Shown: one piece after another, positions 51,433 to 62,698 of the stretch | Numbering within the stretch: the stretch's first letter is position 1 | How the letters are laid out: each line of letters begins with the position of its first letter | From: Eledone cirrhosa | Lineage: Eukaryota; Mollusca; Cephalopoda; Octopoda; Eledonidae | Assembly (NCBI GenBank): GCA_964016885.1 | Contig: OZ024745.1 | Span: 51,351,992 to 51,415,991, forward strand | Length of the DNA: 64,000 bases | Direction of reading: 5' to 3' | The notes under the pieces: generated by a model | Database searches by the model: none | Told to the model about the DNA's origin: nothing | What the model saw: only the letters and a program-made list of their open reading frames with translations | Made by a program: the position numbers and the translations under genes

Positions 51433-52429
51433 AATAGAGGTGTGACACACGAGTTGTGATATATTAGTAAAAAGGAAAAGAAAATGCTGACAAATTTTTC
51501 CCAGTGAAAAATAGTTTAATTAGGAATGAGTATAAATTAGTTATAAGTATTGGGTAGTATTCAGTTTTAGTTTTAAATTTTTACTGGTTGCGCATTTCTA
51601 ATGCTTTTCAAAAATAATTTTGAGATAGAGCGTCCGTGATGTTTGCTCTGATCCACATCAGAGCAAACATCACGAGCGCTCTATCTCAAAATTGGGTAGA
51701 CCATTACTCAACAGAATAGTCGATACTCAACTAGCTGTTGAAATGTGTGTGTATGTGCGCAGGTGTGTGTGCGTGTGTGTGTGCGTGTGTGTGTGTGCGT
51801 TTAAATACCCCTTTGGTCATGATATTGCCAGAAAAGCCCGATACAACTACGCACCGATGACGTTGCATTTCATTTCTGAACATTCATGAGTGAACTGGAG
51901 CAACGTGAAATAAAGTGTTTTCCTCAAGTAGTCAACTCATAACCCAGTCCGGGCATCCAACTCATAACTCTCTATCCTCTTAGCTACGTGCCATCATAAT
52001 ACATACATATATCTATACAATACTCAGCCAGACTAGATATAATAAATAGATTTTCTTCAGCTGGGATTTGTAATTGTTAAACAAAATGTGTGCTAATGAA
52101 AAATGTCAGCTGATAGATCTGTTGTGCCAGCATTTATCATTACGAATAGGTGCTACAAAATATGGTTCACATTTGATAAGAAGAGGTGTGACAGAATCTA
52201 ATTATTCCTTCTATAAATTCACTACTTATAGCTCCATATCTACGTCACTACGTCAACTATTCCATTCATATGTATGTCTACTCACTCATACAGATAGACA
52301 AAAAAAAAATACGAAATGTATATTTATAATTTATAAATTAACATTTATTCAACTTCGAGGAAAAAGTACATATATCTGGATGTAAGCTTGTGTATGTAAG
52401 TGTTTGTAATATGCATGTGTGTAAAGTGG
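51433..52429. other. Mostly unassigned; one palindrome and a tRNA-like trace
   Basis: 51616-51652 and 51657-51693 form a near-perfect 37-bp palindrome (TTTTGAGATAGAGCG outermost). A TG-rich patch lies at 51750-51800. On the minus strand near 51995-51950, GCACGTAGCTAAGAGGATAG resembles a tRNA box A and may be a SINE head. Confidence 0.5.
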
Positions 52430-52575
52430 GGAATAGGCAGGTTCATTGGAAGATATTGGAGCTTTTTGATATTGGTTTTGGCGCACTGAACTGTGAGTTC
52501 AAGTCCCACCGGATCAACATAAATATTCATCCTTTGAAGGTTGATACATAAAGTATCACTACATTGTGCCAATTA
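52430..52575 (+). repeat. Diverged tRNA-derived SINE, copy 4
   Basis: GTGAGTTCAAGTCCCACC is a box B. It is followed by a decayed core (ATTCATCCTTTGAAGGTTGA) and a trace of AAAGTATCACTACATTG, in the order seen in copies 1-3. It is older than the others. Confidence 0.65.
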
Positions 52576-52805
52576 TTCCTCTATTGAACGTTCTCACGTT
52601 ATCTCATTTCTATATCTTTCTAGATGAAATTCATTGTTCCAACCTTGAAGTGAATGGGCTCTGCTAAGTTTAACTGATCATATTACAACGAGACCCCTAT
52701 GACTCCATCCGCAATGGGCATCATCGCGCCCATTTGAATCAGTTATGATGGTTTATGTGCTCTGATAATGAACTATTTTATGTAGCAAAAATATGGTGTA
52801 AACTT

Positions 52806-52821
52806 GTTGTTGTTGTTATGG

Positions 52822-52871
<50 letters not shown>

Positions 52872-52937
52872 CTTCTTCTTCTTCTTCTTCTTCTTCTTCT
52901 TCTTCTTCTTCTTCTTCTTCTTCTTCTTCTTCTTCTT
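52806..52937. repeat. (TTG)n(TTC)n microsatellite
   Basis: On the minus strand this is (GAA)n then (CAA)n, the tail of RTE-like copy 3. It yields spurious poly-Val/Leu and poly-Arg/Thr frames. Confidence 0.96.
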
Positions 52938-53330
52938 GAATGGAGTGTCGTGATGGCAAGATACTCAAACAAGAATTCCAGCAGTCTTGACATAAGCAAC
53001 CGCCACCAATTGATCCGGCTGGATCTCCAAGTGAGACAAGCCTAGCTCTCAGTTTCAGCGTCTACACTTGAATTTTCTGTCTGTTGCTCATTTCCCGTAA
53101 AATAGGTTCAGTGATTCTTTCCTAAGACAATCTAAACTCATGACTGTTGTATCGGAGCTGTGATCTCTCAATTCGGAGATGTAGCGGCTCTAACTTCCGC
53201 AATTCTCTGATCTCCGAGCTAAGGACTCTGTTGAGTAACGTTATTTAAAGATCCTTCGGTGGAACCTCATTTCGGCCGATTGTATTCGCGATCGTATTAT
53301 TATTTCGGTCATATTCAATCGCCGCCGAAT
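52938..53330 (-). pseudogene. RTE-like LINE 3' end, copy 3
   Basis: Homologous at the DNA level to 38570-38950. Shared blocks include GATCCGGCTGGAT, TCGGAGCTGTGAT, TCTGATCTCCGAGCTA and TATTCGCGATCGTATT. It has no open frame left. The (GAA)n tail is at the expected end. Confidence 0.82.
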
Positions 53331-53439
53331 TCTAAAACACACGTGTTTATTTACACGCATACGCTCCCCCCACTCACACACACATACACACACATGCACA
53401 CATACACTCACACACAGACGCATACACACACATACATAC

Positions 53440-53505
<66 letters not shown>

Positions 53506-53595
53506 TTTGAGTATATGTTGGTTGTATACCAACACCTCAATATGCAGCCTGGAGCACTCGACGAAGTGCGCAGGTTGGTTTGGTTACTCCGGAGT
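53331..53595. repeat. CA-rich, (TA)n and (GA)n tracts
   Basis: CA-rich 53380-53440, TA 53450-53481, GA to about 53505, then unassigned sequence. Confidence 0.85.
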
Positions 53596-53651
53596 AATGT
53601 AAAATAAAGTTAAATAAAAAGTCAAATGTTTAAAATTTAGCTTCGTTTATT

Positions 53652-53706
53652 ACTGCTATATATATTTCAGTGACCGCCATCTTTGGCTGTGACCTCTTCA
53701 GGCAGT
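53652..53706 (-). ncRNA. Hammerhead-like ribozyme (left arm)
   Basis: Minus strand: stem I ACTGC with GCAGT, core CTGAAGA (plus 53695-53701), long stem II, GAAA (plus 53665-53668), stem III ATATATAT, cleavage-position A. Confidence 0.7.
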
Positions 53707-53821
53707 TTGATTCCAGTTCCTCAGTGAAATAACAACCCAACCAGGAACTGGTCATATCAGAGTATTGACAATATTATACACCTCAACAACATATGTACTT
53801 GTCTATACCACACTAATTCCA

Positions 53822-53876
53822 ACTGCCTGAAGAGGTCACAGCCAAAGATGGCTGCCACTGAAATATATATAGCAGT
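53822..53876 (+). ncRNA. Hammerhead-like ribozyme (right arm)
   Basis: Stem I ACTGC (53822-53826) with GCAGT (53872-53876). Core CTGAAGA 53827-53833. Stem II 53834-53844 pairs with 53849-53859 (9 of 11, loop AAGA). GAAA 53860-53863. Stem III ATATATAT, cleavage-position A at 53871. Core positions are consensus, with A at the variable position 7. Confidence 0.72.
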
Positions 53877-53940
53877 AATAAACGAAGCTAAATTTTAAAC
53901 GTTTGACTTTTTATTTAACTTTATTATATATATATATATA

Positions 53941-54143
53941 GGAAAATGTATGACCCCGACGGCAGAGCTCAAGCCGTTTCGACGGCTATCTCTGGACTAA
54001 TATTTCTGTCCAGAAATAGCCGTCGAAACGGCTTGAGCTCTGCCGTCGGGGTTATACATTTTCCTATTTCCCACTCTACTACCCTATGTATTGAGTACTC
54101 TGATGCGTTATGATCCATCTGGTTCCTTACCACAACTCCTTCG

Positions 54144-54175
<32 letters not shown>
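53941..54175. repeat. Palindromic module 1 with TA tail
   Basis: The arms 53941-53995 and 54010-54066 (GACCCCGACGGCAGAGCTC outermost block) are followed by 80 bp of unique tail and (TA)n. It is homologous to the next module. Confidence 0.88.
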
Positions 54176-54177
<2 letters not shown>

Positions 54178-54358
54178 CAACACGTAGGACCCCGACGGCT
54201 GAGCTCAAGCCATTTCGACGGCTACTAGAATTAGCCGTCGAAACGGCATGAGCTCAACCGTCGGGGTCCTACTTGTTCCTATTACCCACTCTAATACCCT
54301 AAATATTGAGTACTTTGGCGCGTTATGGTCCATCTGATTCCTTGCCACATTTCCTTCG

Positions 54359-54448
<90 letters not shown>
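54176..54448. repeat. Palindromic module 2 with long TA tail
   Basis: The arms 54176-54225 and 54232-54285 match module 1 at about 80% by eye. The same 80-bp tail (ACCCACTCTAATACCCTA) and about 90 bp of TA follow. Confidence 0.88.
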
Positions 54449-54452
<4 letters not shown>

Positions 54453-55323
54453 TTGAAGTATAGCGAAAGGAGTTGAATTACATATGTGAAAAATTATGAC
54501 CAATGTTTTATCAAGTGTTTTTTTTATTGTGGAAAACAAAACAATTAGAAAGTTAAACTGATAAAAATGAGAATTCATAGGAATTAAAGTGTAAGTTAAT
54601 TTCGCTCGAAGAATAGATTAAGTTACGAGAAAGCCAACTGAGAGAACATACAAAAGAATTTCCAAACTTCAAATAATATTTGAGATATTAAAAAAAGTAA
54701 ATGAATATCAGTTATCCTCATGGAATTTTCTTTTCTCTTTTCGAACAGTTGAAACAAAAATACCATAGAATTTAGAGCACTACAGCAAAATGTACAATAG
54801 CGGAAAGAATTCACGAATAAGATAAAGGAAAAATAACAAATTACAACAAATAACGCTGACTGCCTAACGATAGGAAGATTCAATTAGACAATACGATTAT
54901 ATCAGAGTACCATAGCTGAACACCATCAAAGACAAACCAATAATAAAAAAAGAACTTATTAAATGATATGCCATAACAAAAGCGAATCAGCAAGAATTAC
55001 AACCAAAACAAAATCAAAAGTAAAATTACGAATAAAAAATATAAATATTAAAGCAATAATACAAAATCGAAATAGAAAATTTGCCTCAAGAAAATGATGG
55101 TTATATTGCATTATACATACATACAAACATACATATATACATACATATATAAACACACACACGCACATACATATAAATAGGGAGAGTTGAAATGTTAATT
55201 GAGTTAAAAGAGATTGACATTCGTGCAAATATAAATAAATCACACGGAAAGATAAAAGAATTTATAGAAGCTAAAGAAAATGAAATTTATGCAAAAACAG
55301 AGATGAGTAACAAAACTAATTTA

Positions 55324-55374
<51 letters not shown>

Positions 55375-55520
55375 TATAGAGATGATAAGGCGTGCTTATA
55401 ATAAGATTAGAAATTAATATGCTACTTTTAATTTTGATGGGGAGAATAAATGACAAAATAGATTTAAACAATAACGGCAAAAGTACAAACACCAACATCA
55501 GATTATATAGTAGTAGTATC

Positions 55521-55562
<42 letters not shown>

Positions 55563-56383
55563 TACTGTTGTTGTTGCTGCTGAAAGAAAATATCAGACAA
55601 ACATTGGTAGAAATCATTTTAATGTGTTTTTTTTTTGCAATAAGATATTTATCTTCTCGATAAACAGACATCATGATTTGGCATTCTGCTAAGATAGCAC
55701 ACGAGAAAGTCAGCATGTGTGTTATGTATAGACTATAATCATTTTCAACATATAAGTTTACCTGTTAGGAGATGTCTTGATTCTGCTAAACTTAAATTTG
55801 AATAATATGTTTCAAGACACCCATTACAAATATATCGCTTTCTGAACGCGCCCAATATTCAGGATTGTCAATTTGCATATTTTTAGAACGACAAAATAAA
55901 AATCAATTACATATATATCAGCCATAACGTCAAAAGGCCAGAAATGATAATCTTTGTCACACTTTAATATGTGTGAAATAACTACGAAACCTCGATCACA
56001 TTTCACAATAACACGAAATATATTCTATGTAAAGTAATTAAAATAATTCATTTTAATAAATGATTTGAAGTTATAATTCGTTAGCCATGGAATAATGTAG
56101 TAATAATGGTTTTTGTCAGTGGAAACAGTGGGAAGCCAATTGCAAGATAATTGTAGAAAAATTAAACACAGACGAGACGAAATAGCAAAAATAATTTTAA
56201 AAGAACTGAAGGCATTCTTAGGCTTATAATAGACACGGAAAGAACAATTTCATATGAATTCAGATGTGAGATGAAGTCCATCTGTTAATACAAAGCATAT
56301 TCGTATACTCGTACAAATACATACATACGAACACAAACACACACACGCACACATATGTATACACACACACACACAAACACAAT

Positions 56384-56385
<2 letters not shown>
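54449..56385. other. No recognisable gene; two trinucleotide repeats
   Basis: AT-rich sequence with (ATA)n at 55327-55372 and (GTA)n at 55509-55560. Nothing else is identified. Confidence 0.5.

Positions 56386-56442
<57 letters not shown>
56386..56442. repeat. (TA)n microsatellite
   Basis: TA run bordering the mariner end. Confidence 0.95.
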
Positions 56443-56444
<2 letters not shown>

Positions 56445-57400
56445 GAGGGGTGACAAATGTTTTGAGCCTCCTAGAGACGGTAGAATATACAACTTCTTAT
56501 TTATTTTTCATTATAGTCTCCCTTTGAGTACATTCACTTCTTCCAATGGTGCTGAAGAGATTGGATCCCGTTGAAGTAGAACTGCTTAGTTTGGTGCTCC
56601 TGTTAGGTGCTCACAACATCTATGACGTCATCATCTGTGGCGTAGGTTGTTATATATTTTTTTATATTTCGGAGTAAATGAAAGTACTAGGACTGGCAAG
56701 TATGGTGGACGAGTGACGAGTTGGAAACCCCAGTTATGGATTGTTTCCATTGTCACTCCCGAAGTGTGGGCAGGAGCATTGTCATGGTGGAACAAGTCTC
56801 CTTTTTTCAGCATTTCCTGGCCTCTTCTTGGTGTTGACGCGCAGAGGTTTAAGCAGATTGGTATGGTAGTGTCCAGTGATGGTGTTGCCTTTTTGGAGAT
56901 AATCCTCCAACAAAACTCCTTGTGCATTCTTGGAAATGCTAGCCATGACTTTTCCTTCTTCGAGGTGCGTGAGGGTTGGCGATTCCACTGTTTAACCTGC
57001 TCTTTTGCTTTAGGTTGGTAGTGCTGGACCCAGGGTTTGTACATGGTTAAATATTATGCCAGGAAATCTTGCAGATCAGCTCCAAAAACTTCTAAATTGA
57101 TGGAGGACATCGTACGACGAGAGCGTTTCTGTTCTTAACTCGAACGACGTGGAACCCAGCCTGCAAACCCTTTTATCAAATCAACCTCCTGGGAGATGAC
57201 TAATATGTTTGCTATCTGGCAATATGTCAATCGTCGAACCTCCAAGGACAATTTCAATGTTCTTTGGTGTGGTCACTATTGACGAACTCCCAGACCTGGG
57301 GTCATCTTCCACAACTTCCTTGCCACACTAGAATTCATTGACCTAGCGTTTGATATTAGCATACGATGAGGCATCTCTCCTTAATGTGTGGATCTAACAT
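56443..57400 (-). pseudogene. Dead mariner-family transposon
   Basis: Minus-strand fragments follow a mariner transposase in order. EDDPRSGSSSIVTT is near 57290, GWVPRRSS near 57165, LTMYKPWVQHYQPKAKEQ near 57030, HHDNAPAHTSGVTM near 56790, PPYLPVL near 56700 and KQFYFNGIQSL near 56570. Mariner uses a D,D34D triad: the first Asp (MDETW) has become MYKPW, the second (HHDNAPAH) is kept, and the third (SPDLAPSD) is lost. The low-coordinate end, CGAGGGGTGACAAATG next to TA, looks like a terminal repeat with its TA target. I find no matching opposite end. Confidence 0.85.
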
Positions 57401-57529
57401 ATACACACGTCTCTGTCATTGGGATTTGAATAACATCACCTAGGTATATATGCATGCAATCTTATTTGTCTCATGAAGACAGACTTTCTCAATAGATGGG
57501 CTCATACGCTTAGTAGTTAGTAGATGCTG
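57401..57529. other. No recognisable feature
   Basis: Short unassigned stretch. Confidence 0.5.
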
Positions 57530-57775
57530 TTGGAGGGATATGATTGATGCGACACTCAAATTCTGTCTGGACTGATGTTAGGCCTATGTGGCACTGTTTA
57601 CGTTTCAGGTAGAGGCGGTCTATATCACTCTTGGTGTAGACATTTCTGGTATAGTTTAAGATGTTTTTGTGTTTTAACATGGATAGCTTGGGTTTCATCT
57701 ATCGTCCAATCGAGTATTCCAAATGTTGGTATATTTTAGGACAGTCACAGCAAACGCATTGTGAGCAACTGTTTT
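57530..57775 (-). pseudogene. R4/R2-type LINE fragment (thumb region)
   Basis: Minus-strand frames AHNAFAVTVLKYT, LDWTIDETQAIHVKTQ and SDIDRLYLKRKQCHIGLTSV correspond to 1870-2090 of the window, where the related element reads MDRKTRNLMAIYNMFH and DVDRLYLKSSEGGRGLISI. It is clearly the same clade, another copy. Confidence 0.75.
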
Positions 57776-57787
57776 ATTGTATGCAGA

Positions 57788-57852
57788 GATTTAATCGATT
57801 TCCCCTCCCACAAAATTGTTGGCCTTTTGCCTAAATCAGAACTTATTATTAT
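57788..57852 (+). repeat. SINE 3'-end fragment with (ATT)n
   Basis: CCCTCCCACAAAATTGTTGG and CCTTTTGCCTAAAT match the 3' end of SINE copy 3 (31163-31210, opposite strand). They end in four or five ATT units. Only the last 60 bp are present. Confidence 0.7.
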
Positions 57853-57854
57853 TA

Positions 57855-58260
57855 TTATACTTGGGTCGCTGTCATTGATGTTATGTAACTGGAAAGTTTG
57901 TTCAAATGAATAGCAAGCCGCTACTTGCAGCCTGATATATTCAGGACATATCGGAGTGTTCTTGCTGTTACCAGCAAGCATGCCTTTTGAAGTGTTCCAA
58001 AAATAAAGGGCTGGACTAATGTTCTTTAACCATCCATGAAAACTGTTTGAGATAGTACCTACAGTTCCTATGACAATCAGGACCACCTTGATCTCACGAC
58101 AGTGCCAAATCCTTTTTAACTACCACTTTAAATCCAGGTATCGGTTAAATTTCTCCTTCTCCTTTTCTTCCACTCTTGTGTCCAAGGGACAGGCTACATC
58201 TACAATCAGACACGATCTTTTTTCCTTGTCAATGAATTTCTGATGCCATTTTAGTATAGC
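57855..58260 (-). pseudogene. R4/R2-type LINE fragment (restriction-like endonuclease region)
   Basis: Minus-strand frames FIDKEKRSCLIVDVACPLDT and RVEEKEKEKFNRYLDLK, then VVLIVIGTVGTISNSFHGWL and an alignable end. LIVDVACPLD followed by EEKEKEK is the core of the restriction-like endonuclease that ends R2/R4-type proteins. In an intact element this lies downstream of the thumb, yet here it is upstream on the minus strand of the fragment 57530-57775, so these are two copies or a rearrangement. Confidence 0.78.
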
Positions 58261-61233
58261 GGATGCTCTAATCAGTCATACTGGCTGCAATACAGTGCGC
58301 AAATTCAATAAATGCCTATTGATATACAGACATTTGCCTACGTTGCTAAAACCTAAAACAATGTAATTAAACGCATATGTGAAATATTTCAATAGTCATT
58401 CCCAAATAGCACGTTGAAATATTTCTATAAATTACATAGCATATTATCAAAATGATATATTCGTAATATATTAGAACCTAGCGCATGTTTATAGAAATCA
58501 ATCCTATTAGAGAGAAAACTGAGAAGCAATTTCATTCACTGGGCATCTGCCAGATCTATAAATAGATGTCTAGAATTATAGTATTATGGAAATACATATG
58601 ACAAATCTCCGGAGAATATTGTTTTTAATATTAATGTGATGTTGATAACTCAAATATTTTGAGATATTCTATTTTAAAATGTTGAGTATTTTATCTAATT
58701 AATTCCATCTTTAATGGATGTTTCCAGTTTCCTTTTAAATGTGTGTATGTGTACATATCAGGCAAATTCTGCGTAATATGTTTATCATTAATGGAAACAA
58801 GACCATCAAAACACTAATAAATAGCAACTTAACTCTCCATAATACAAGCATCAAATACTTTAATGAGTGTGAATTGAGAAGGAATATATGGCACCGTGGG
58901 AAGCAATTAATAAAGAGATGGGAATTAATTAATGATATTGAATAAAATTTAGCTATTATAAATAATAATTATTTCTAATGTAAACACTATTGTACACATT
59001 TGGGAAAAGTTTACAGTATTAAACATTAACATAATTAAGTCACTTTTATCCGATCGGCACCAGAAAACTCAAAACCGAATTGAACCTGTAAGAAATTTGA
59101 AAATCGACCATAACGAATTGTCATTAAAGACCATATTTTGTCATCCGTACTATCTAGCGGACCAGCAACCATACCCTATTATGACATTTAGAATTAAGTG
59201 TTCATTGTAAAGATGGTGTTAAGTTCCGATTTAAGAAATACGAATTACAAAACAAAGGTTTTAATGGAAATCAGACAATCATATAAATGAATATATAGAA
59301 AATACAAAATACAACACACCCACACAGACACACAGACATACACACATACATACACACACACACACGCACACACACACATATACATATATATATCGAAAGA
59401 AAATTCAGCTATTCGGTGTCAATTAAATAATTTTTGTATCTAGGATTATTTTGATTACGGTATGGATGTTCCATTGTTGAAAAATTGACTAGTGCACATT
59501 TACATATTTCTAGTAGAATAATTCAGATATATCAAATAGGTTACACCCTTATTTCAGCAAATTGACTGGAGATGTCACAACATTGTATCATTTTATGCGT
59601 AACGTAGTATCTAAAGGAAAATTGAAAGGGATTTAAATGGAAATGAAACTACTTGTGCCCTATTTTTTCAATTGTGTGTATCACATTTTCACTGGTTCTA
59701 TAACTAGAGGAAATGCGCGTTTCTGTTCAGAAAAATATTGAGTAATGATCATACTTCTTGTGGTAGGCTGTCTTCATAATTTTACAAGGCAGAAATATCA
59801 GGTAAGTTAATGCGTCCTGAAGTGAAATATCTGTCCCAGCACAGTATCAATCCCAAAGTAGCAATTGAATCACCCCTGTTATTTGTGGTAGGTATATTTG
59901 TATGGCATCTCCCATATATCTGATATATTTGGTTATCAAAAACCTCAAAAATCTGTCTTGATCAAACATAAAATTGTGTTTCTTATCGGTCTCTTGAGAA
60001 AGCAACATTTCATCCTATTTGAGAGCATAAATCATAATTTGGAAATGCCAAAATCCATGTTCCGTGTCATGGAAAATTTTGGAGTAGGATGCACCGCCAT
60101 TATTTCGAATACTCCTTCATACAAAGATTAATCGATTCCAATTAAATTTGTCTCTTAATCGAACCGCCCTATCTACATTTACAAACCTCATAAATGCTTT
60201 TACCACTATTCAATTACCTATTTATGTTATCACAGCATTACATTTTCAGTGACTAAAGCATGCAAACAAGTACGGTCCGTTTTCTCTTCAAATATCCTGG
60301 AGAATGTAACTTATCTTATGGCCCCCATATTCAATTTGAAGTAGTGATCGAAAACGGAGGAAGGTTTGACATGAGTCATGAAAGCTTGTCTCTGTTCTCC
60401 ATTTTAAAAGCCAATTTGTAACCATAGCGTTTTTGGATTTGTAGATTGAGTCTCTAATAGAGAATTAAGAACCCATCAAGTGGGTTCAACACTGTTACGA
60501 TTACCAAATGCTTAACATTACATAAATATTTGGCATCAAATAAAATCTCATATAATTTCCATATAAAACCATCATTTATTACGATATTTTGAATGTATGC
60601 AAGTAAATGTATTAATATTAAAACTCTGAATTGCATGTCTTCAGGTAATAACCAAATATTTATACACTTACAAGTAATTATATGTAGGCCGCAATGAAAT
60701 ATATCAATAACCTTTATATCATGTCATAAGCTCGTTCCGTGTCTCAGACGTCGCGTAGGAAAATTTTAGTACAACATTCACATTTATTTCATTTACGAAA
60801 TGTGTGCTATTTAGATGTACAGGAGGTAATATATACTTGCATGTTGTATAACATTATCAAGAATGAATATTTGACTGAAAGAATACCAATTCGAGACGAA
60901 TATAAATTTCTTGCATTTTTCTACGCCTTATCTACAGTCAAAACTTCTAAAAAATGGGAATTATTAGTTAGCGTGACATTAGCGCAGTTGTGAACGCATT
61001 AGGGCACCATTTGATAGATTCTGTGTTTGATTATTCACAGGCACCTCTATCCAAATTTTGCCTGTATTATTATTATTATGGTCATTTATGATAGAAAACA
61101 CGTTTCAAATTTTCAGGAGAATTCTTATGTCAGCCTATATATATATATATAATTGGTGTTGGATGCTTAAAGCGTCCGTAAGCGGTAGGCCGTATGAGCA
61201 CTCGATGCCCTCACAGAGCAGAGTATGATATCA
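58261..61233. other. No recognisable gene or element
   Basis: About 3 kb of AT-rich sequence, with a CA-rich patch near 59310-59380 and a short TA run at 61138. Nothing else is seen. Confidence 0.5.
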
Positions 61234-61928
61234 CAGAAAAAAAAAGAATCAGTGTTGCGACGAAAGGAATTTATTGGACATATTACAATTGTTTCTCGGG
61301 CGACCAGCTCGAGGCACGTTCTTAATACAGGTTTTTTTCTTTTTCTTTTTCTTTTTGAAATATGTATGGTGGAGGGTATTCTAAGGCCGTGTCCTAGAAA
61401 TGTTATGCTAAATATTCCTAAAATTTGTTTTTTAAAAATTCCCTCAAAATATTATTTACAATGACTGCCGCATACAGCATAATTCCGGGTGTGTACCTGA
61501 CCGTTGTTGACGAGGGCGCCTAGGGACAATGAAGACGTCGAAGTGATGCCAGCTGTGCAATATTACAGCCCTCTACCACCACAGTAGTAATTCTGATATA
61601 TGAAGAAATTTTGATTGACAGGTGGAGAAGAAGAACCAAGCAGTGGGCAAACATGAGTGGCTAGAAATACCGATGACGTGTACAATTCTTGACCACTCAT
61701 GGAATGACAACAACAGGATCTAAATCAACAAACGAAGGAATTCGATGTTAAAGGACAATGGGAAAGGGAAAAATCTGCTTCGTAGAATCGAGACGTATCC
61801 GGGGACCGGGCGCTTTCAGAGTAAGGTTTGATCACCATATCGATCGTGCCTCGAGCTGGTCGCCCGAGAAACAATTGTAATATTTCCAATATATTCCTTT
61901 CCTCGCAACTCTGATTCGCTTTTTTCAG
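61234..61928. repeat. Foldback element with ~85-bp inverted ends
   Basis: 61234-61319 and 61845-61928 are inverted copies (CAGCTCGAGGCACG innermost, CTGATTC outermost), about 525 bp apart, with TA runs beyond both ends. No open frame with a known domain lies inside. It is a candidate non-autonomous element. Confidence 0.85.
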
Positions 61929-61935
61929 TTATATA

Positions 61936-62066
61936 TATATATATATATATATATATGAGGAACGATCGACTTTCGTCAAATCGGACCGAGGGAACAATGT
62001 TTCCGTTGGTCTTTCCAATTGCTAATACTATCTATCGGTCGCAACTCCAGGTAGAAGGAGCATATA

Positions 62067-62146
<80 letters not shown>
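61936..62146. repeat. TA runs flanking a short unique segment
   Basis: (TA)n at 61936-61957 and 62066-62146. Confidence 0.93.
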
Positions 62147-62148
<2 letters not shown>

Positions 62149-62270
62149 GATAAATCTACCAAAATATACGGTATTGTCCAATCCGTATGAAGAGCTCAAT
62201 GTAATCCAAATATCATGAAAAGAGAAGATGTATTCAAATTTTTTTCGATGAAAATCACAGGAAAACAGAG

Positions 62271-62633
62271 TCAAGATAAATTAATAAAAACAATGAATAA
62301 AAACAAAGAAACAGTTCCTTATATTAAAAAATTCATCATTTTACGATCGTTTCTAGGATATATATGTGTGTGTTGGTATGTATGTCATATAGATCTATGT
62401 AAACATTTTACAAACTATCAGAGGAAATATACATACCTACACATATATTATTTCTGAAGACAGCATATATATGTGTAGGTATGTATATTTCCTCTGATAG
62501 TTTGTAAAATGTTTACATATATCTATATGATATACATACCAACACGCACATATATATCCTAGAAACGATCGTAAAATTATGAATTTTTTAATATAAGGAA
62601 CTGTTTCTTTGTTTTTATTCACTGTTTTTATTA
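62271..62633. repeat. Palindrome with ~175-bp arms
   Basis: 62271-62450 and 62458-62633 are near-perfect reverse complements with almost no spacer. A hammerhead-like sequence starts at the centre and uses much of the right arm. Confidence 0.92.
62446..62581 (+). ncRNA. Hammerhead-like ribozyme with a long stem II
   Basis: Core CTGAAGA is at 62454-62460 and GAAA at 62562-62565. Between them 62462-62475 pairs with the bases just before GAAA (AG.ATATATATGTG, about 13 pairs). Stem III is ACGATCGT, a perfect palindrome; the cleavage-position base is A (62573). Stem I has 4 pairs, one mismatch, then 2-3 more. A C.A mismatch lies at the base of stem II. Confidence 0.55.
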
Positions 62634-62666
62634 ATATATATATATATATATGTGTGTGTATGTATA

Positions 62667-62698
<32 letters not shown>

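Larger units (their letters stand above)
53596..53925. repeat. Palindrome with ~120-bp arms carrying hammerheads
   Basis: 53596-53722 and 53800-53925 are near-perfect inverted copies around an 80-bp spacer. Each arm holds one hammerhead; the right arm ends in TA repeats. Confidence 0.92.
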
